NCBI RefSeq assembly: GCF_014262665.1
Contig: NZ_CP046883.1
Span: forward strand, 682,001-746,000
Reading direction: 5' to 3'
Length of the DNA stretch: 64,000 nt
From: Corynebacterium anserum
GTDB lineage: Bacteria > Actinomycetota > Actinomycetes > Mycobacteriales > Mycobacteriaceae
The notes under the pieces were generated by a model. The model had not been told where the DNA came from. It did not search any database and saw nothing but the letters and a program-made list of their open reading frames with translations. Shown one piece after another: positions 53,231 through 62,126 of this stretch (positions are counted from its first letter, which is position 1; each line of letters begins with the position of its first letter). The position numbers and the translations under genes are program-made.

Positions 53231-55252
53231 ATGGCTAAGGGACGTATCCCCGAAAGGGACATTGCGGCGATCCGCGAACAAACTCCGATCGAAGAAATAG
53301 TGGGGGAATATGTCCAGCTCAAACCAGGCGGGGTGGATTCTCTGAAAGGGTTATCTCCATTTAAAGATGAGAAGACGCCATCCTTCCACGTGCGCCCTAA
53401 CAAGGGTTATTTCCATTGTTTCTCCACTGGCGAAGGTGGGGATGTTTTTAGCTTCCTCATGAAAATGGAGCACGTCACCTTCCCTGAGGCGGTAGAGCAG
53501 TGTGCCGAGCGTATCGGATACCGCATCAACTACGAAGGGGGTGGGCCAGGTAAACGAGAGGAGCCTGGCACTCGTCAGAGACTCGTGGCTGCAAACAAAG
53601 CGGCATGGGACTTCTACCGTGAACAATTCACCAGCGATGTGCAGGGGGCGGAGGAAGCACGCAATTTTCTCCTCGAGCGCGGCTTCACCATGGACGACGC
53701 CGCACAATTCGGTTGTGGTTATGCACCCGGCGGATGGGATACCCTGACGAAACATCTGCAACGCCAGGGTTTTAATTTCAAAGAGCTCGAAGCTGCAGGG
53801 CTTGCTCGCATGGGACAGAAGGGGCCTATAGACCGCTTTCATCGCCGCCTACTGTGGCCAATTAAGAACGTGGCCGGCGATGTTATCGGTTTCGGCGCGC
53901 GCAAAATTTTTGATGATGACAAGCTCGGCAAATACATAAACACACCAGAGACTTTGCTCTATAAGAAGTCCAAAGTGCTCTTTGGCATCGATCACGCAAA
54001 GAAAAACATTGCTGCTTGCCATCAGGCGGTGGTGGTCGAGGGCTACACGGATGTTATGGCTATGCATGCCGCAGGTGTGAACACCGCAGTGGCCGCATGC
54101 GGTACAGCCTTTGGAGCGGAGCACTTGCAGATGCTGCGCCGGTTCATGTTGGACGATAAGTTCTTCAGAGGTGAGATTATTTACACCTTCGATGGCGATG
54201 AAGCAGGGCAGAAGGCAGCCTTGCGGGCTTTCGAAGGAGATCAGAAATTTGCTGGCCACAGTTATGTGACGGTCGCGCCGGGAGGTCAGGATCCGTGCGA
54301 TGTGCGCATGGAGCGAGGTGATCAGGCGGTGCGTGACCTCGTGGCTTCGCGTATCCCTATGTTTGAGTTCGTCATCCGAACAATCGTGGCGGAGTATGAC
54401 ACCGCAAGTATCGATGGGCGGGTTCATGCTATGCGTCGCATTGTTCCTGTTTTGGCCAGCATTCGGGATGAGGCTATGCGCGACGAATACTCTCGACAGG
54501 CTTCGGGTTGGATTGCGTGGGCTGACCCGGATGATCTTCTAGAGCAGGTTCGGCGTGAGGCTCGCAATGCTCATCGCCAACGTCCAAAGCTTGAGCTCAA
54601 GCAGGGTGCGGCACGCCGTGAACGTGAAGAACAAGAAGAACATAGTGGGAGAGGGCAAGCACCTGCCCCAGGTGGGTCAGGGGTGGCGTCGGACTATGTC
54701 CAAGGCAGCAGCCCGCAACAGCGACCTCGATTGCATGCAGTTGAAGGAATGGATCGCCCGGATCCCAGCGATGAATACTTGCAAGGTCCGCGAGAAGTGT
54801 TGAAACTCGCGCTGCAGGAACCACAGCTGGCTAGCGCCATTTTCGATCTCATGCCACCGGTGAGTTTTGAGCATCCCACGTATGTCGCAATTGCGCAGGC
54901 GATTGCCGATGCAGGTGGGGCGGCTAAGAGTTCTGGCGGTGCGGAATGGATCGATAAGGTGGCGTCGCGTATCCCGGATCCCATGGGGCGGGCGGTGGTA
55001 TCTGAGCTGGCTGTTGATGACATTCACTGTGAAACATCGCGGTTGCCGTACTACGCGGACGCAATTATGGCGCGCATGCAAGAGCGTTGGGTAGGTAATG
55101 AGATTGCCGATATGAAATCCCGAATGCAACGCATGCGCCCAGACTTGGAACAGGAAGAATATCGAGGTTTATTTGCAGATCTCATGGCGCTAGAGAAATA
55201 CCGCCGGTCGTTGCAGGAACGCGCGGCAGCATATGGGGATTTTACCCGCTAG
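53231..55252 (+). CDS. dnaG: DNA primase DnaG with degenerate zinc finger
   Basis: 673-residue replicative primase. The start is MAKGRIPERDIAAI, the family N-terminus. The zinc-binding domain (40-70) reads GLSPFKDEKTPSFHV and FHCFSTGEGG; of the CxxH...CxxC ligands only C63 is kept (C42S, H45K, C66T). The Toprim core is intact: VVVEGYTDVMAMHAAG (catalytic Glu) and YTFDGDEAGQKA (Asp pair). The C-terminal helicase-binding domain is present. Priming is probably retained, with an altered N-terminal DNA-binding domain. It follows the dgt region as is usual. Confidence 0.95.
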   Translation: MAKGRIPERDIAAIREQTPIEEIVGEYVQLKPGGVDSLKGLSPFKDEKTPSFHVRPNKGYFHCFSTGEGGDVFSFLMKMEHVTFPEAVEQCAERIGYRINYEGGGPGKREEPGTRQRLVAANKAAWDFYREQFTSDVQGAEEARNFLLERGFTMDDAAQFGCGYAPGGWDTLTKHLQRQGFNFKELEAAGLARMGQKGPIDRFHRRLLWPIKNVAGDVIGFGARKIFDDDKLGKYINTPETLLYKKSKVLFGIDHAKKNIAACHQAVVVEGYTDVMAMHAAGVNTAVAACGTAFGAEHLQMLRRFMLDDKFFRGEIIYTFDGDEAGQKAALRAFEGDQKFAGHSYVTVAPGGQDPCDVRMERGDQAVRDLVASRIPMFEFVIRTIVAEYDTASIDGRVHAMRRIVPVLASIRDEAMRDEYSRQASGWIAWADPDDLLEQVRREARNAHRQRPKLELKQGAARREREEQEEHSGRGQAPAPGGSGVASDYVQGSSPQQRPRLHAVEGMDRPDPSDEYLQGPREVLKLALQEPQLASAIFDLMPPVSFEHPTYVAIAQAIADAGGAAKSSGGAEWIDKVASRIPDPMGRAVVSELAVDDIHCETSRLPYYADAIMARMQERWVGNEIADMKSRMQRMRPDLEQEEYRGLFADLMALEKYRRSLQERAAAYGDFTR

Positions 55253-55270
55253 AGCATAACCCTAGCGGGT
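55244..55270 (+). terminator. Hairpin at dnaG stop
   Basis: ACCCGCTAG (55244-55252, includes the stop codon) pairs with CTAGCGGGT (55262-55270). No T tract follows. Confidence 0.5.
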
Positions 55271-55334
55271 CTGAGCTGCGTATTGTTCTCGCGTGGCGCA
55301 GCGTAGATTGGTTGCAGATTTGGTGTAGAGGTTC

Positions 55335-55718
55335 TTATTTCTTGAACGGAAGCTTGTTTTTCAGTGAGGTTTTCTTCGCTGTTATACGCCGTTCTTTAGC
55401 GATCTTTTTGGGATCTTTCAGGTTGCGGCTGAAGTCTTCCGGAATGCGATCGTTGGGGTGTTCATTGTCTGATTCGACGATGCTCACACCCTCACCGAGA
55501 GATTCACGGGTTGTTGCATTGAGATCGCGGATTTCGTGCATGCGGGGTTCTGGATCGAGGCGGTTGGCGATGGCCTTCCGTCCCGCATGTACTGCTTTAC
55601 GGGTGATTTCAGAGTTCACTGCGGTCAGGTAGCCGCGACGAATCTGTTCGTAACGACGGCGACCCGCCTTGGTGCCCAGAACGTATCCGGCTGCTGCGCC
55701 TACGACGAGCTCAAACAT
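55335..55718 (-). CDS. Small YtxH-like conserved protein
   Basis: 127 residues. The N-terminal Gly-rich hydrophobic segment (LVVGAAAGYVLGTKAGRRRYEQI) is typical of YtxH-like proteins of Actinobacteria and is followed by a charged, Lys-rich C-terminus (RRITAKKTSLKNKLPFKK). It probably associates with the membrane. The function is unknown. It is convergent with dnaG and divergent from mscR. Confidence 0.78.
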   Translation of the reverse strand: MFELVVGAAAGYVLGTKAGRRRYEQIRRGYLTAVNSEITRKAVHAGRKAIANRLDPEPRMHEIRDLNATTRESLGEGVSIVESDNEHPNDRIPEDFSRNLKDPKKIAKERRITAKKTSLKNKLPFKK

Positions 55719-55939
55719 TGCCGTTTTCTTCCTTCCCTATGCTCTCAGCCAACTTTGCCCAGCATACGCGATCCTTAGTGACATGCCCACTGGCTTTACT
55801 GGTAATGGTTGTCGTTAAAACCTGGGCTGACCTGCGAAGAGAATACGTGTAGACAGGAAGGAGAACAACTGCGCACTGCAGTCAATGGTTGCGCCACGAT
55901 GGCGGACGGACATGAACCGCTCAAGGAGGATTACGCGAG

Positions 55940-57040
55940 ATGAAGCAAACCGTGCAGGGAGTTATCGCCCGAGCGAAAGCTAAGCCAGTAGAATTGACCA
56001 GCATCGTTATCCCGGATCCGGGTCCGAATGACGTAATCGTGAAGGTCCAGGCTTGTGGGGTGTGCCATACCGATATGGCCTATCGTGATGGGGGTATCTC
56101 CGATAACTACCCTTTCCTGCTGGGTCATGAGGCTGCTGGAATAGTGGAATGCATCGGAGACGACGTCACCCACGTGAAAGTCGGTGATTATGTGGTGCTC
56201 AACTGGCGGGCCGTATGTGGAGAATGTCGCGCCTGTAAGAAAGGTAAGCCGAAGTATTGTTTTGCGACACACAACGCGTCGAAGAAGATGACACTCGAGG
56301 ATGGCACGGAGCTAGAGGCTGCTCTCGGAATCGGCGCATTTATCGAAAAGACCCTTGTGCATGAGGGGCAGTGCACCAAAATTGACGATAAAGCTGATCC
56401 TGCCGCGGCAGGTCTGCTCGGATGCGGCGTGATGGCTGGTCTGGGCGCTGCGGTGAATACCGGCGAGATCACGCGTGGCGAATCAATCGCTGTCATAGGC
56501 GTAGGAGGCGTGGGAATGGCAGCAATCGCTGGAGCTCGCTTGGCTGGTGCCACGACCATCATCGCGATCGACGTCTCTGACGTAAAACTTCAGCGAGCAA
56601 AGGATGAATTCGGCGCAACCCACATCATTAATTCTGCGAACTTGTCTGACGGTGAGCTCGTGGAAAAGGTACACGCTCTCACGGATGGCTTTGGTGTAGA
56701 CGTGGCCATCGATGCTGTCGGTCGGCCGGAGACTTATAAGCAAGCCTTCTACATCCGTGATCTTGCCGGACGCGTGGTTCTGGTTGGGGTACCAACACCT
56801 GAGATGACGTTGGAGCTCCCATTTCTCGATGTTTTTGGCCGCGGCGGAGCACTGAAATCCTCGTGGTACGGGGACTGCCTCCCAGAACGCGATTTTCCCC
56901 TGTATGTTGATCTGTTCAACCAGGGTCATCTTCCGTTGGACAAGTTCGTGGATGCTCGCACCACGGTGGACAAAGTGGAGGAGGCTTTCGAACAGATGGA
57001 AAAGGGTGAGGTTCTTCGCTCAGTAGTGGAATTTCAGTAG
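55940..57040 (+). CDS. mscR: S-(hydroxymethyl)mycothiol dehydrogenase
   Basis: 366-residue zinc MDR alcohol dehydrogenase of the mycothiol-dependent formaldehyde dehydrogenase/nitrosomycothiol reductase group. Catalytic zinc ligands are C39 (CGVCHTD) and H63 (GHEAAG). The structural zinc loop has C93, C96, C99 and C107. NAD binding is through [13 protein letters not shown]. It oxidises the formaldehyde-mycothiol adduct, detoxifying formaldehyde and nitric oxide adducts. The MBL-fold gene 2 nt downstream is its usual partner in Actinobacteria. Confidence 0.93.
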   Translation: MKQTVQGVIARAKAKPVELTSIVIPDPGPNDVIVKVQACGVCHTDMAYRDGGISDNYPFLLGHEAAGIVECIGDDVTHVKVGDYVVLNWRAVCGECRACKKGKPKYCFATHNASKKMTLEDGTELEAALGIGAFIEKTLVHEGQCTKIDDKADPAAAGLLGCGVMAGLGAAVNTGEITRGESIAVIGVGGVGMAAIAGARLAGATTIIAIDVSDVKLQRAKDEFGATHIINSANLSDGELVEKVHALTDGFGVDVAIDAVGRPETYKQAFYIRDLAGRVVLVGVPTPEMTLELPFLDVFGRGGALKSSWYGDCLPERDFPLYVDLFNQGHLPLDKFVDARTTVDKVEEAFEQMEKGEVLRSVVEFQ

Positions 57041-57042
57041 GT

Positions 57043-57705
57043 GTGACACGCATGGAACAGATGAAAAATTATTCCGAAAGCGGGCTGCGCATTGACCGTG
57101 TGGTGACCAGCGGCGTCTTTGCTCTTGACGGCGGGGAATGGGAAGTAGATAACAACATCTGGGTTATCGGCAATGACTCCGAATGCATGATCATTGATGC
57201 CGCTCATGATGCACGGCCGATTATCGACGCCGTTGGTGACAGAGAAGTACTGGGTGTCTTGTGTTCACATGCGCATAATGACCACATCACTGTGGCACCA
57301 GAGCTGGCAGAGAGACTAGACACGCGCGTCTTCCTCCATCCCGGGGACAAGATGCTGTGGCATGAGACGCATCCAGACTTTGACCCTTTTCAGCTCAAAG
57401 ATGGCGAGATTGTCCACGTGGCAGGTACTGATCTGAAGGTGTTGAACACTCCAGGGCATTCTCCGGGGTCGTGTTCCTTCTATCTTCCAGAGGCGAAGGT
57501 GTTGTTCAGCGGAGATACTTTATTTGCGGGCGGGCCGGGAGCCACCGGGCGTTCATTTAGTGATTTTGACACCATCATTGCCTCTATCGAGGGCACTTTA
57601 CTGAGTCTTCCAGGGGACACGGAAGTGTACACCGGGCATGGGGATGCTACGTCGATTGGTGCTGAAGCTCCCCATCTTCAAGAGTGGAAGGATCGCGGTT
57701 ACTGA
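57043..57705 (+). CDS. MBL-fold hydrolase, partner of mscR
   Basis: 220-residue metallo-beta-lactamase-fold protein. The HxHxDH site is H76-A-H78-N-D80-H81, with further ligand His in NTPGHSPGSCSF and Asp in FSGDTLFAG, giving a dinuclear metal centre of the glyoxalase II type. Given its coupling to mscR it may hydrolyse the formyl-mycothiol product, completing formaldehyde oxidation to formate; this is inference from context and known linkage. The start is GTG, or ATG at 57052. Confidence 0.88.
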   Translation: MTRMEQMKNYSESGLRIDRVVTSGVFALDGGEWEVDNNIWVIGNDSECMIIDAAHDARPIIDAVGDREVLGVLCSHAHNDHITVAPELAERLDTRVFLHPGDKMLWHETHPDFDPFQLKDGEIVHVAGTDLKVLNTPGHSPGSCSFYLPEAKVLFSGDTLFAGGPGATGRSFSDFDTIIASIEGTLLSLPGDTEVYTGHGDATSIGAEAPHLQEWKDRGY

Positions 57706-57888
57706 TACCCCGGGCAGTGATCTTGTGCTCGAGCGGCACGGTTTTCGTATGAGCTCGTTGAATGCGGGCTTTAATCGCGCAATCTCTTCGAGGGCAGGAG
57801 AGTCAGTGATCCAAAGGAGCGAAGCCGGTGATCTGAGTGGGGAGAGCCGGTTTACCGGGGGAGTAAAGACGGTGATACTCTCGTACTC

Positions 57889-60153
57889 ATGACCTCCATC
57901 GACCTCGATATCGTAGGAATGACGTGCGCGTCGTGCGCCCAACGCATTGAGCGCAAGCTCAATAAAATCTCTGGCGTGGAGGCATCGGTCAACTATGCCA
58001 CGGAAAAGGCACACATCGAGTCATCTGTAGGTGCGGATCCGACCTCGTACATTGATCTCATTGATGGGATGGGCTATCAGGCATTTATTCCAACCCGTGG
58101 GGCAGAGACGGCGTCGTCCTCACAGTCGGTGAGCCATAAGGGGGACAGTGAGGCGGAGGAGCTTACTGATGTTGAGCTAGCCGCTAAGCGGGAGTTAGAG
58201 AGTCTGCGGCATCGTCTGGTCGTCTCAGTCAGCCTGGCCACACCAGTCATTCTCATGGCGATGATTCCGCCACTTCAGTTCACATATTGGCAGTGGGTAT
58301 CGTTGGTGCTGGCTACTCCAGTGATCTTGTGGGCAGGATGGCCATTCCACAAGGCGACGTTAGCCAATCTCAGACACGGTGCCGCGACGATGGACACACT
58401 CATCACGGTAGGAACATTGGCGGCGTATCTATGGTCGCTGGCGGCTTTGCTCTGTGGTCACGCGGGTATGCCGGGCATGCGCCATACTTGGTCAATACTC
58501 CATTCACATACCGAACCTCTTGGAGATATCTACTTCGAGGTTGCCGCGGGCGTGGTGACATTTGTGCTGGCTGGCAGGTATTTCGAGCACCGCTCAAAAA
58601 AACGAGCTGGAGATGCTGTGCGTGAACTGACCCGGCTTGGATCAAAATATGCATCGGTGCTGCAAGGGAACCCGGCAACGGAAGTACTCATACCGGTTGA
58701 TCAGCTACAGGTGGGTCAGCGCTTCGTTGTACGTCCAGGTGAGAAGATAGCGACCGATGGAGTGGTCCTTGAAGGCACATCCGTGGTTGATGAGTCGATG
58801 TTGACTGGCGAATCCGTACCGGTGGACGTATCGCCGGGATCTGCGGTGACGGGAGCGACGGTCAATGCTTCTGGCCGTGTGATCGTTGAAGCAACTCGTG
58901 TGGGAAGTGACACCACGCTGGCGCAGATGGCTCAGCTGGTGGAGCAGGCGCAATCAGGTAAAGCACAGGTGCAGCGGCTTGCTGATCGAATCTCGGGGAT
59001 TTTTGTGCCGGTGGTCATAGGGCTCGCCGTGCTTACTCTCGTGGCCTGGTTGCTGTTGTCCGGTGACGTCTCCGGAGCGTTGAGTTCTGCAGTCGCCGTA
59101 TTGATTATCGCCTGTCCGTGCGCTCTTGGTTTAGCGACGCCCACAGCACTCCTCGTTGGCACCGGACGCGGGGCGCAGCTAGGCATTCTCATCCGAGGTC
59201 CCGAAGTGCTCGAGAGCGCTCGTGGGGTGGATACCGTTGTGTTGGATAAAACGGGAACTGTCACTAGCGGTGAGATGTCTGTTGTTCGAGTGACACCGAA
59301 CCAGGGCTGGAGCGACGATGAAGTGCTCGCTGTGGCTGGCGCTGTCGAGAAGAATTCTGAGCACCCGGTGGGAAGAGCCATTGCGGACAGGGCTGCGCAG
59401 TACCTCGGCACACTGGCATTTAGTGTGGAGGACTTTGAGAACCTTCCGGGCCGGGGAGTACAGGCTCGCGTGGATGAGCGCGCAGTTCAGGTCGGTCGTG
59501 GGTTTGCCTCTACGGAAGCGTTGGAATCCCTGGCCGCTTCCGTGGGGGACGAGCGGCAGTCCGTCGGTACGGAGGTACCTGTGGTTGTAGACGGCGTCTT
59601 GGCTGGGGTGATTGCCGTCTCGGATACTGTTCGGCCAACGAGTGCGCAGTCTATAGAGAAGCTGCACGATATGGGGCTCAGAGTGGTGCTGTTAACCGGT
59701 GATAGCGACCAGGTCGCTCAATCGGTGGGGGACGAGATCGGTGTAGATGAGGTGATAGCGGAAGTACTGCCGGAAGATAAGGTCTCTACCGTGGCCCGTC
59801 TGCAAAACGATGGCCACGTTGTCGCGATGATCGGTGACGGCGTTAATGATGCTGCTGCTTTGGCTCAGGCGGATCTGGGCATGGCCATGGGGCGGGGAAC
59901 TGATGCAGCGATTGAAGCGTCAGATATCACCTTGATTCGCGATGACCTAACCGCTGCGGTTGATGCTTTGGCGTTGGCCCGGCGAACACTGGCGACGATC
60001 AAGGGGAACCTTTTCTGGGCCTTTGCATATAACGTAGCTGCGTTACCCCTGGCTGCGTTAGGACTGCTGAACCCGATGCTTGCGGGAGCTGCAATGGCAC
60101 TGTCTAGCGTGTTTGTCGTGAGCAATAGCTTGCGTCTTAGGAGCTTCGCTTAA
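57889..60153 (+). CDS. copA: Copper-translocating P1B-type ATPase
   Basis: 754-residue heavy-metal pump. The N-terminal HMA domain has GMTCASC (C13, C16). A transmembrane block, actuator TGES and the ion-binding CPC (409-411) in helix 6 follow. The phosphorylation site is DKTGT (453-457), then HP (SEHPVG) and [10 protein letters not shown]. The CPC motif and single HMA domain indicate Cu(I) export. No CsoR or metallochaperone gene is beside it. It starts 183 bp after the MBL gene. Confidence 0.92.
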   Translation: MTSIDLDIVGMTCASCAQRIERKLNKISGVEASVNYATEKAHIESSVGADPTSYIDLIDGMGYQAFIPTRGAETASSSQSVSHKGDSEAEELTDVELAAKRELESLRHRLVVSVSLATPVILMAMIPPLQFTYWQWVSLVLATPVILWAGWPFHKATLANLRHGAATMDTLITVGTLAAYLWSLAALLCGHAGMPGMRHTWSILHSHTEPLGDIYFEVAAGVVTFVLAGRYFEHRSKKRAGDAVRELTRLGSKYASVLQGNPATEVLIPVDQLQVGQRFVVRPGEKIATDGVVLEGTSVVDESMLTGESVPVDVSPGSAVTGATVNASGRVIVEATRVGSDTTLAQMAQLVEQAQSGKAQVQRLADRISGIFVPVVIGLAVLTLVAWLLLSGDVSGALSSAVAVLIIACPCALGLATPTALLVGTGRGAQLGILIRGPEVLESARGVDTVVLDKTGTVTSGEMSVVRVTPNQGWSDDEVLAVAGAVEKNSEHPVGRAIADRAAQYLGTLAFSVEDFENLPGRGVQARVDERAVQVGRGFASTEALESLAASVGDERQSVGTEVPVVVDGVLAGVIAVSDTVRPTSAQSIEKLHDMGLRVVLLTGDSDQVAQSVGDEIGVDEVIAEVLPEDKVSTVARLQNDGHVVAMIGDGVNDAAALAQADLGMAMGRGTDAAIEASDITLIRDDLTAAVDALALARRTLATIKGNLFWAFAYNVAALPLAALGLLNPMLAGAAMALSSVFVVSNSLRLRSFA

Positions 60154-60535
60154 TACACGAACAGTGGCGGTGTTCTGCCTGGTGAAGCGCTGCTAGTGGT
60201 CTGTTCACCTCATGTATCGGAGTGGCGTTCAACGCGGAGTTTTCCCATCACCGGCACTGAAGGTCTAGTTACGGAGGCGGGTGTAATTATTGTCCGACGT
60301 TCCTGCGCCTTAGGAGTACTCACCACAACCTCAGTGCCTATCCGTTATAGCGTTACGCCTCATCGAGATGTGCAGCCGTTAAAGATTCACATTCCGGAGG
60401 TTTAAGACTTTAGCTTTACACCACGGTCGCGGTTTTGAGCGCCGATTTATCTAGCTGCCTCAGCTCGGATTCTCCCGCGGTGGCGTCATGCCTGATGGGG
60501 TGTTGACCGTGGGGGGGTGTATTGAGGTGTGCGGT
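60154..60535. other. Intergenic 382 bp, no gene recognised
   Basis: The gap lies between copA and the frameshifted helix-turn-helix gene, including residual sequence beyond its stop. No convincing open frame, tRNA or hairpin is seen. Confidence 0.5.
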
Positions 60536-60762
60536 TTAGGGGTGGTTGGGGATGGGGGAGCCGGGGCGTTGTGCGTGCCAGGCTTTGACTTCCTCGGCGT
60601 CCCAGAGTCGTGTTTTTCCGAGGATGGTGGCGACGTAGTTGGGGTGCGTTTGTTGGCTGAGTAGTTGCGCCACGTGGGTGGTGTTACGCCGATGTATGCG
60701 GCGCATTGTTCGCCGTACCAGAGCTCGCGGCCGGTGTCTTTGTCGATGATGATGGGGTTCAT
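60536..60762 (-). pseudogene. Frameshifted helix-turn-helix (AlpA/excisionase-like) gene
   Basis: It starts MNPIIIDKDTGRELWYGEQC and continues AAYIGVTPPTWRNYSANKRTP. There the reading frame changes: the same frame runs on as Pro/Thr/Ser-rich junk to 60460, while the next frame gives NYVATILGKTRLWDAEEVK, AWHAQRPGSPIPNHP and a stop at 60536-60538. One missing base near the GGGG run at about 60636-60639 explains it. The restored product would be about 75 residues with the layout of small excisionase-type DNA-binding proteins. It is either a decayed gene or a sequencing error. Confidence 0.65.
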
Positions 60763-60846
60763 GGGATGGTTCCTAGTGTTTTGCGTAAATTCCTGCTACG
60801 CCGTCAAGGACGATGGTCCATTTCACGTCCCTTATACTGTTGCGTT

Positions 60847-60861
60847 GCTATTTATGATAGC
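60847..60861. repeat. Short dyad upstream of the HTH pseudogene
   Basis: GCTAT-TTATG-ATAGC, perfect 5-bp arms, about 85 bp upstream of the pseudogene start. It could be an old operator. Confidence 0.25.
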
Positions 60862-61055
60862 GACGTAGCGTTATTAGTTAAGTCAAGATACGGTGAAATT
60901 ATCCCTAATTTACCCCCCAAAAACACTCTGTGACTAGGCGATCCATGCACCCATCTCTCCTTCCTGAATACCACGAAGACGAGGAGAAATATTGAGGTGT
61001 GCCCGGGGCAGGTGTGGAGTGCCCCTGAGAGCACAGGTGACGCCGTGGCGGTTGC

Positions 61056-61214
61056 TTATTCGGGGTAGTTTCGAGGCATGTCAACCCGGAACGTATCAGG
61101 GTGGCGGGTGTTCGTGATACCGCGAATATGGGAGGCATTGCGTAGGTCGTGGATAGAGAACAGGCTTCCCCCGCCTTCACTGAGCTTACGTGCCTCATTG
61201 TCCGACTGGCGCAT
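61056..61214 (-). pseudogene. Small protein-like ORF, probable gene remnant (52 aa)
   Basis: MRQSDNEARKLSEGGGSLFS followed by IHDLRNASHIRGITNTRHPD and TFRVDMPRNYPE reads as genuine protein. The protein-like sequence extends upstream of the ATG (THEGRFYPWFANTEVSAIT, to about 61300) until a TAG, without another ATG, so the true start is lost or frameshifted. No ribosome binding site precedes the ATG. The family is not recognised. It lies between tRNA-Asn and the HTH pseudogene. Confidence 0.45.
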
Positions 61215-61364
61215 AGTAATTGCGCTCACTTCAGTGTTAGCGAACCACGGATAGAAGCGCCCTTCGTGAGTTACCTTATCGTCTGCCCGTTGACGACATT
61301 TTGACTACAATAGCGATGAAAAACGGCCCACATAGGCGAAAGTTTGCTACCTTCTGCCTACGTG

Positions 61365-61406
61365 AAAACCCCGTTTGACCTGGCATCTATCCTGGTCAGA
61401 CGGGGT
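61365..61406 (-). terminator. Terminator of tRNA-Asn
   Basis: On the minus strand, ACCCCGTCTGACC and GGTCAAACGGGGTTTT form a long stem ending in a T tract, just after the tRNA-Asn 3' end. Confidence 0.75.
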
Positions 61407-61416
61407 ATATGACGTG

Positions 61417-61489
61417 CTCCCCCAACTGGGCTCGAACCAGTGACCTTTCGATTAACAGTCGAATGCTCTGCCAACTGAGCTATAGGGGA
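61417..61489 (-). tRNA. tRNA-Asn (anticodon GUU)
   Basis: 73 nt on the minus strand. The acceptor TCCCCTA pairs with TGGGGGA, the discriminator is G, the D-arm is AGCTCAGTTGGCAGAGC, and the anticodon stem TTCGA/TCGAA holds the loop CTGTTAA with anticodon GTT. The T-loop is GGTTCGAGCCC. CCA is not encoded. Confidence 0.96.
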
Positions 61490-61802
61490 TTATTGATGAC
61501 TTTACATATGCGCCACATAGGTGCGTTTCGTATCTACCTAGCGCACGTGATCCGTGCAACGAGATCATACTTTATATGCGTGGTGTTCAACTATGCAAAT
61601 CGCCAGCTAAGAAGGGATATTGAGGTACGGTTGCGGCATGCTTTTATTAGCTGGTGTGATTCACAATTGTGCCGGTACGCTGCGGAGGGACCCAGGTGTT
61701 ATTTCATCCAGTCCCGATGTTGAGCTTTGGGGGAGAGCATATATACTCATGTGCGGACAGAACCCTTGTACGCAGTTCGCCTGTGTAGCGAGGTAATGCC
61801 CT
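61490..61802. other. Intergenic 313 bp between two tRNA genes
   Basis: It contains the promoter region of tRNA-Asn (minus) and the predicted promoter of the CAU tRNA (61720-61747). No gene is seen. Confidence 0.5.
61720..61747 (+). promoter_or_regulatory. Predicted promoter of the CAU tRNA
   Basis: TTGAGC (61720-61725), 16-nt spacer and TATACT (61742-61747), 55 bp upstream of the tRNA 5' end. Confidence 0.55.
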
Positions 61803-61879
61803 GGGGCTATAGCTCAGTCGGTTAGAGCCACGGACTCATAATCCGTTGGTCGCGGGTTCGAGCCCCGCTGGCCCCACCA
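61803..61879 (+). tRNA. tRNA with CAU anticodon (Ile2 or Met)
   Basis: 77 nt including encoded CCA. The acceptor GGGGCTA pairs with TGGCCCC, with discriminator A. The anticodon stem ACGGA/TCCGT holds CTCATAA, anticodon CAT, and the T-arm is CGGGTTCGAGCCCCG. The GGGGCTATAGCTCAG 5' half looks more like tRNA-Ile2 (C34 modified to lysidine) than elongator tRNA-Met, but identity cannot be settled by eye. It lacks initiator features. Confidence 0.92.
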
Positions 61880-62126
61880 GCAACAGCTCAATTGAGTAGT
61901 AGATCAGGTCACGTGTTCCTCACTGGATCTCGTGGCCTTTTCTGTATGAGGCATGAATTCTTGGGTGCCTGACCAACAGGGAGAGTGCGATTGTCATCAT
62001 CTAGTCCTGCGGTAACTATTCCAGTGGCGGTGGTGGTTAGTGAGGGGGCAGAACAGTGGAAGCCCCCTGGTGGTTCTTTATTCCCTCGGGGAAGTCTCGT
62101 TGTGGAAGGCTTTTGGCTCGCTGTTT

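Noticed and set aside
60196..60405. 69-residue frame after copA
   Set aside because: No ribosome binding site and no protein-like pattern.
60460..60535. C-terminal Pro/Thr/Ser-rich end of the HTH frame
   Set aside because: It is read after the frameshift; the other frame gives the sensible continuation and stop at 60536.
61409..61723. 104-residue frame across tRNA-Asn
   Set aside because: It runs antisense through a tRNA gene and has no initiation signal.
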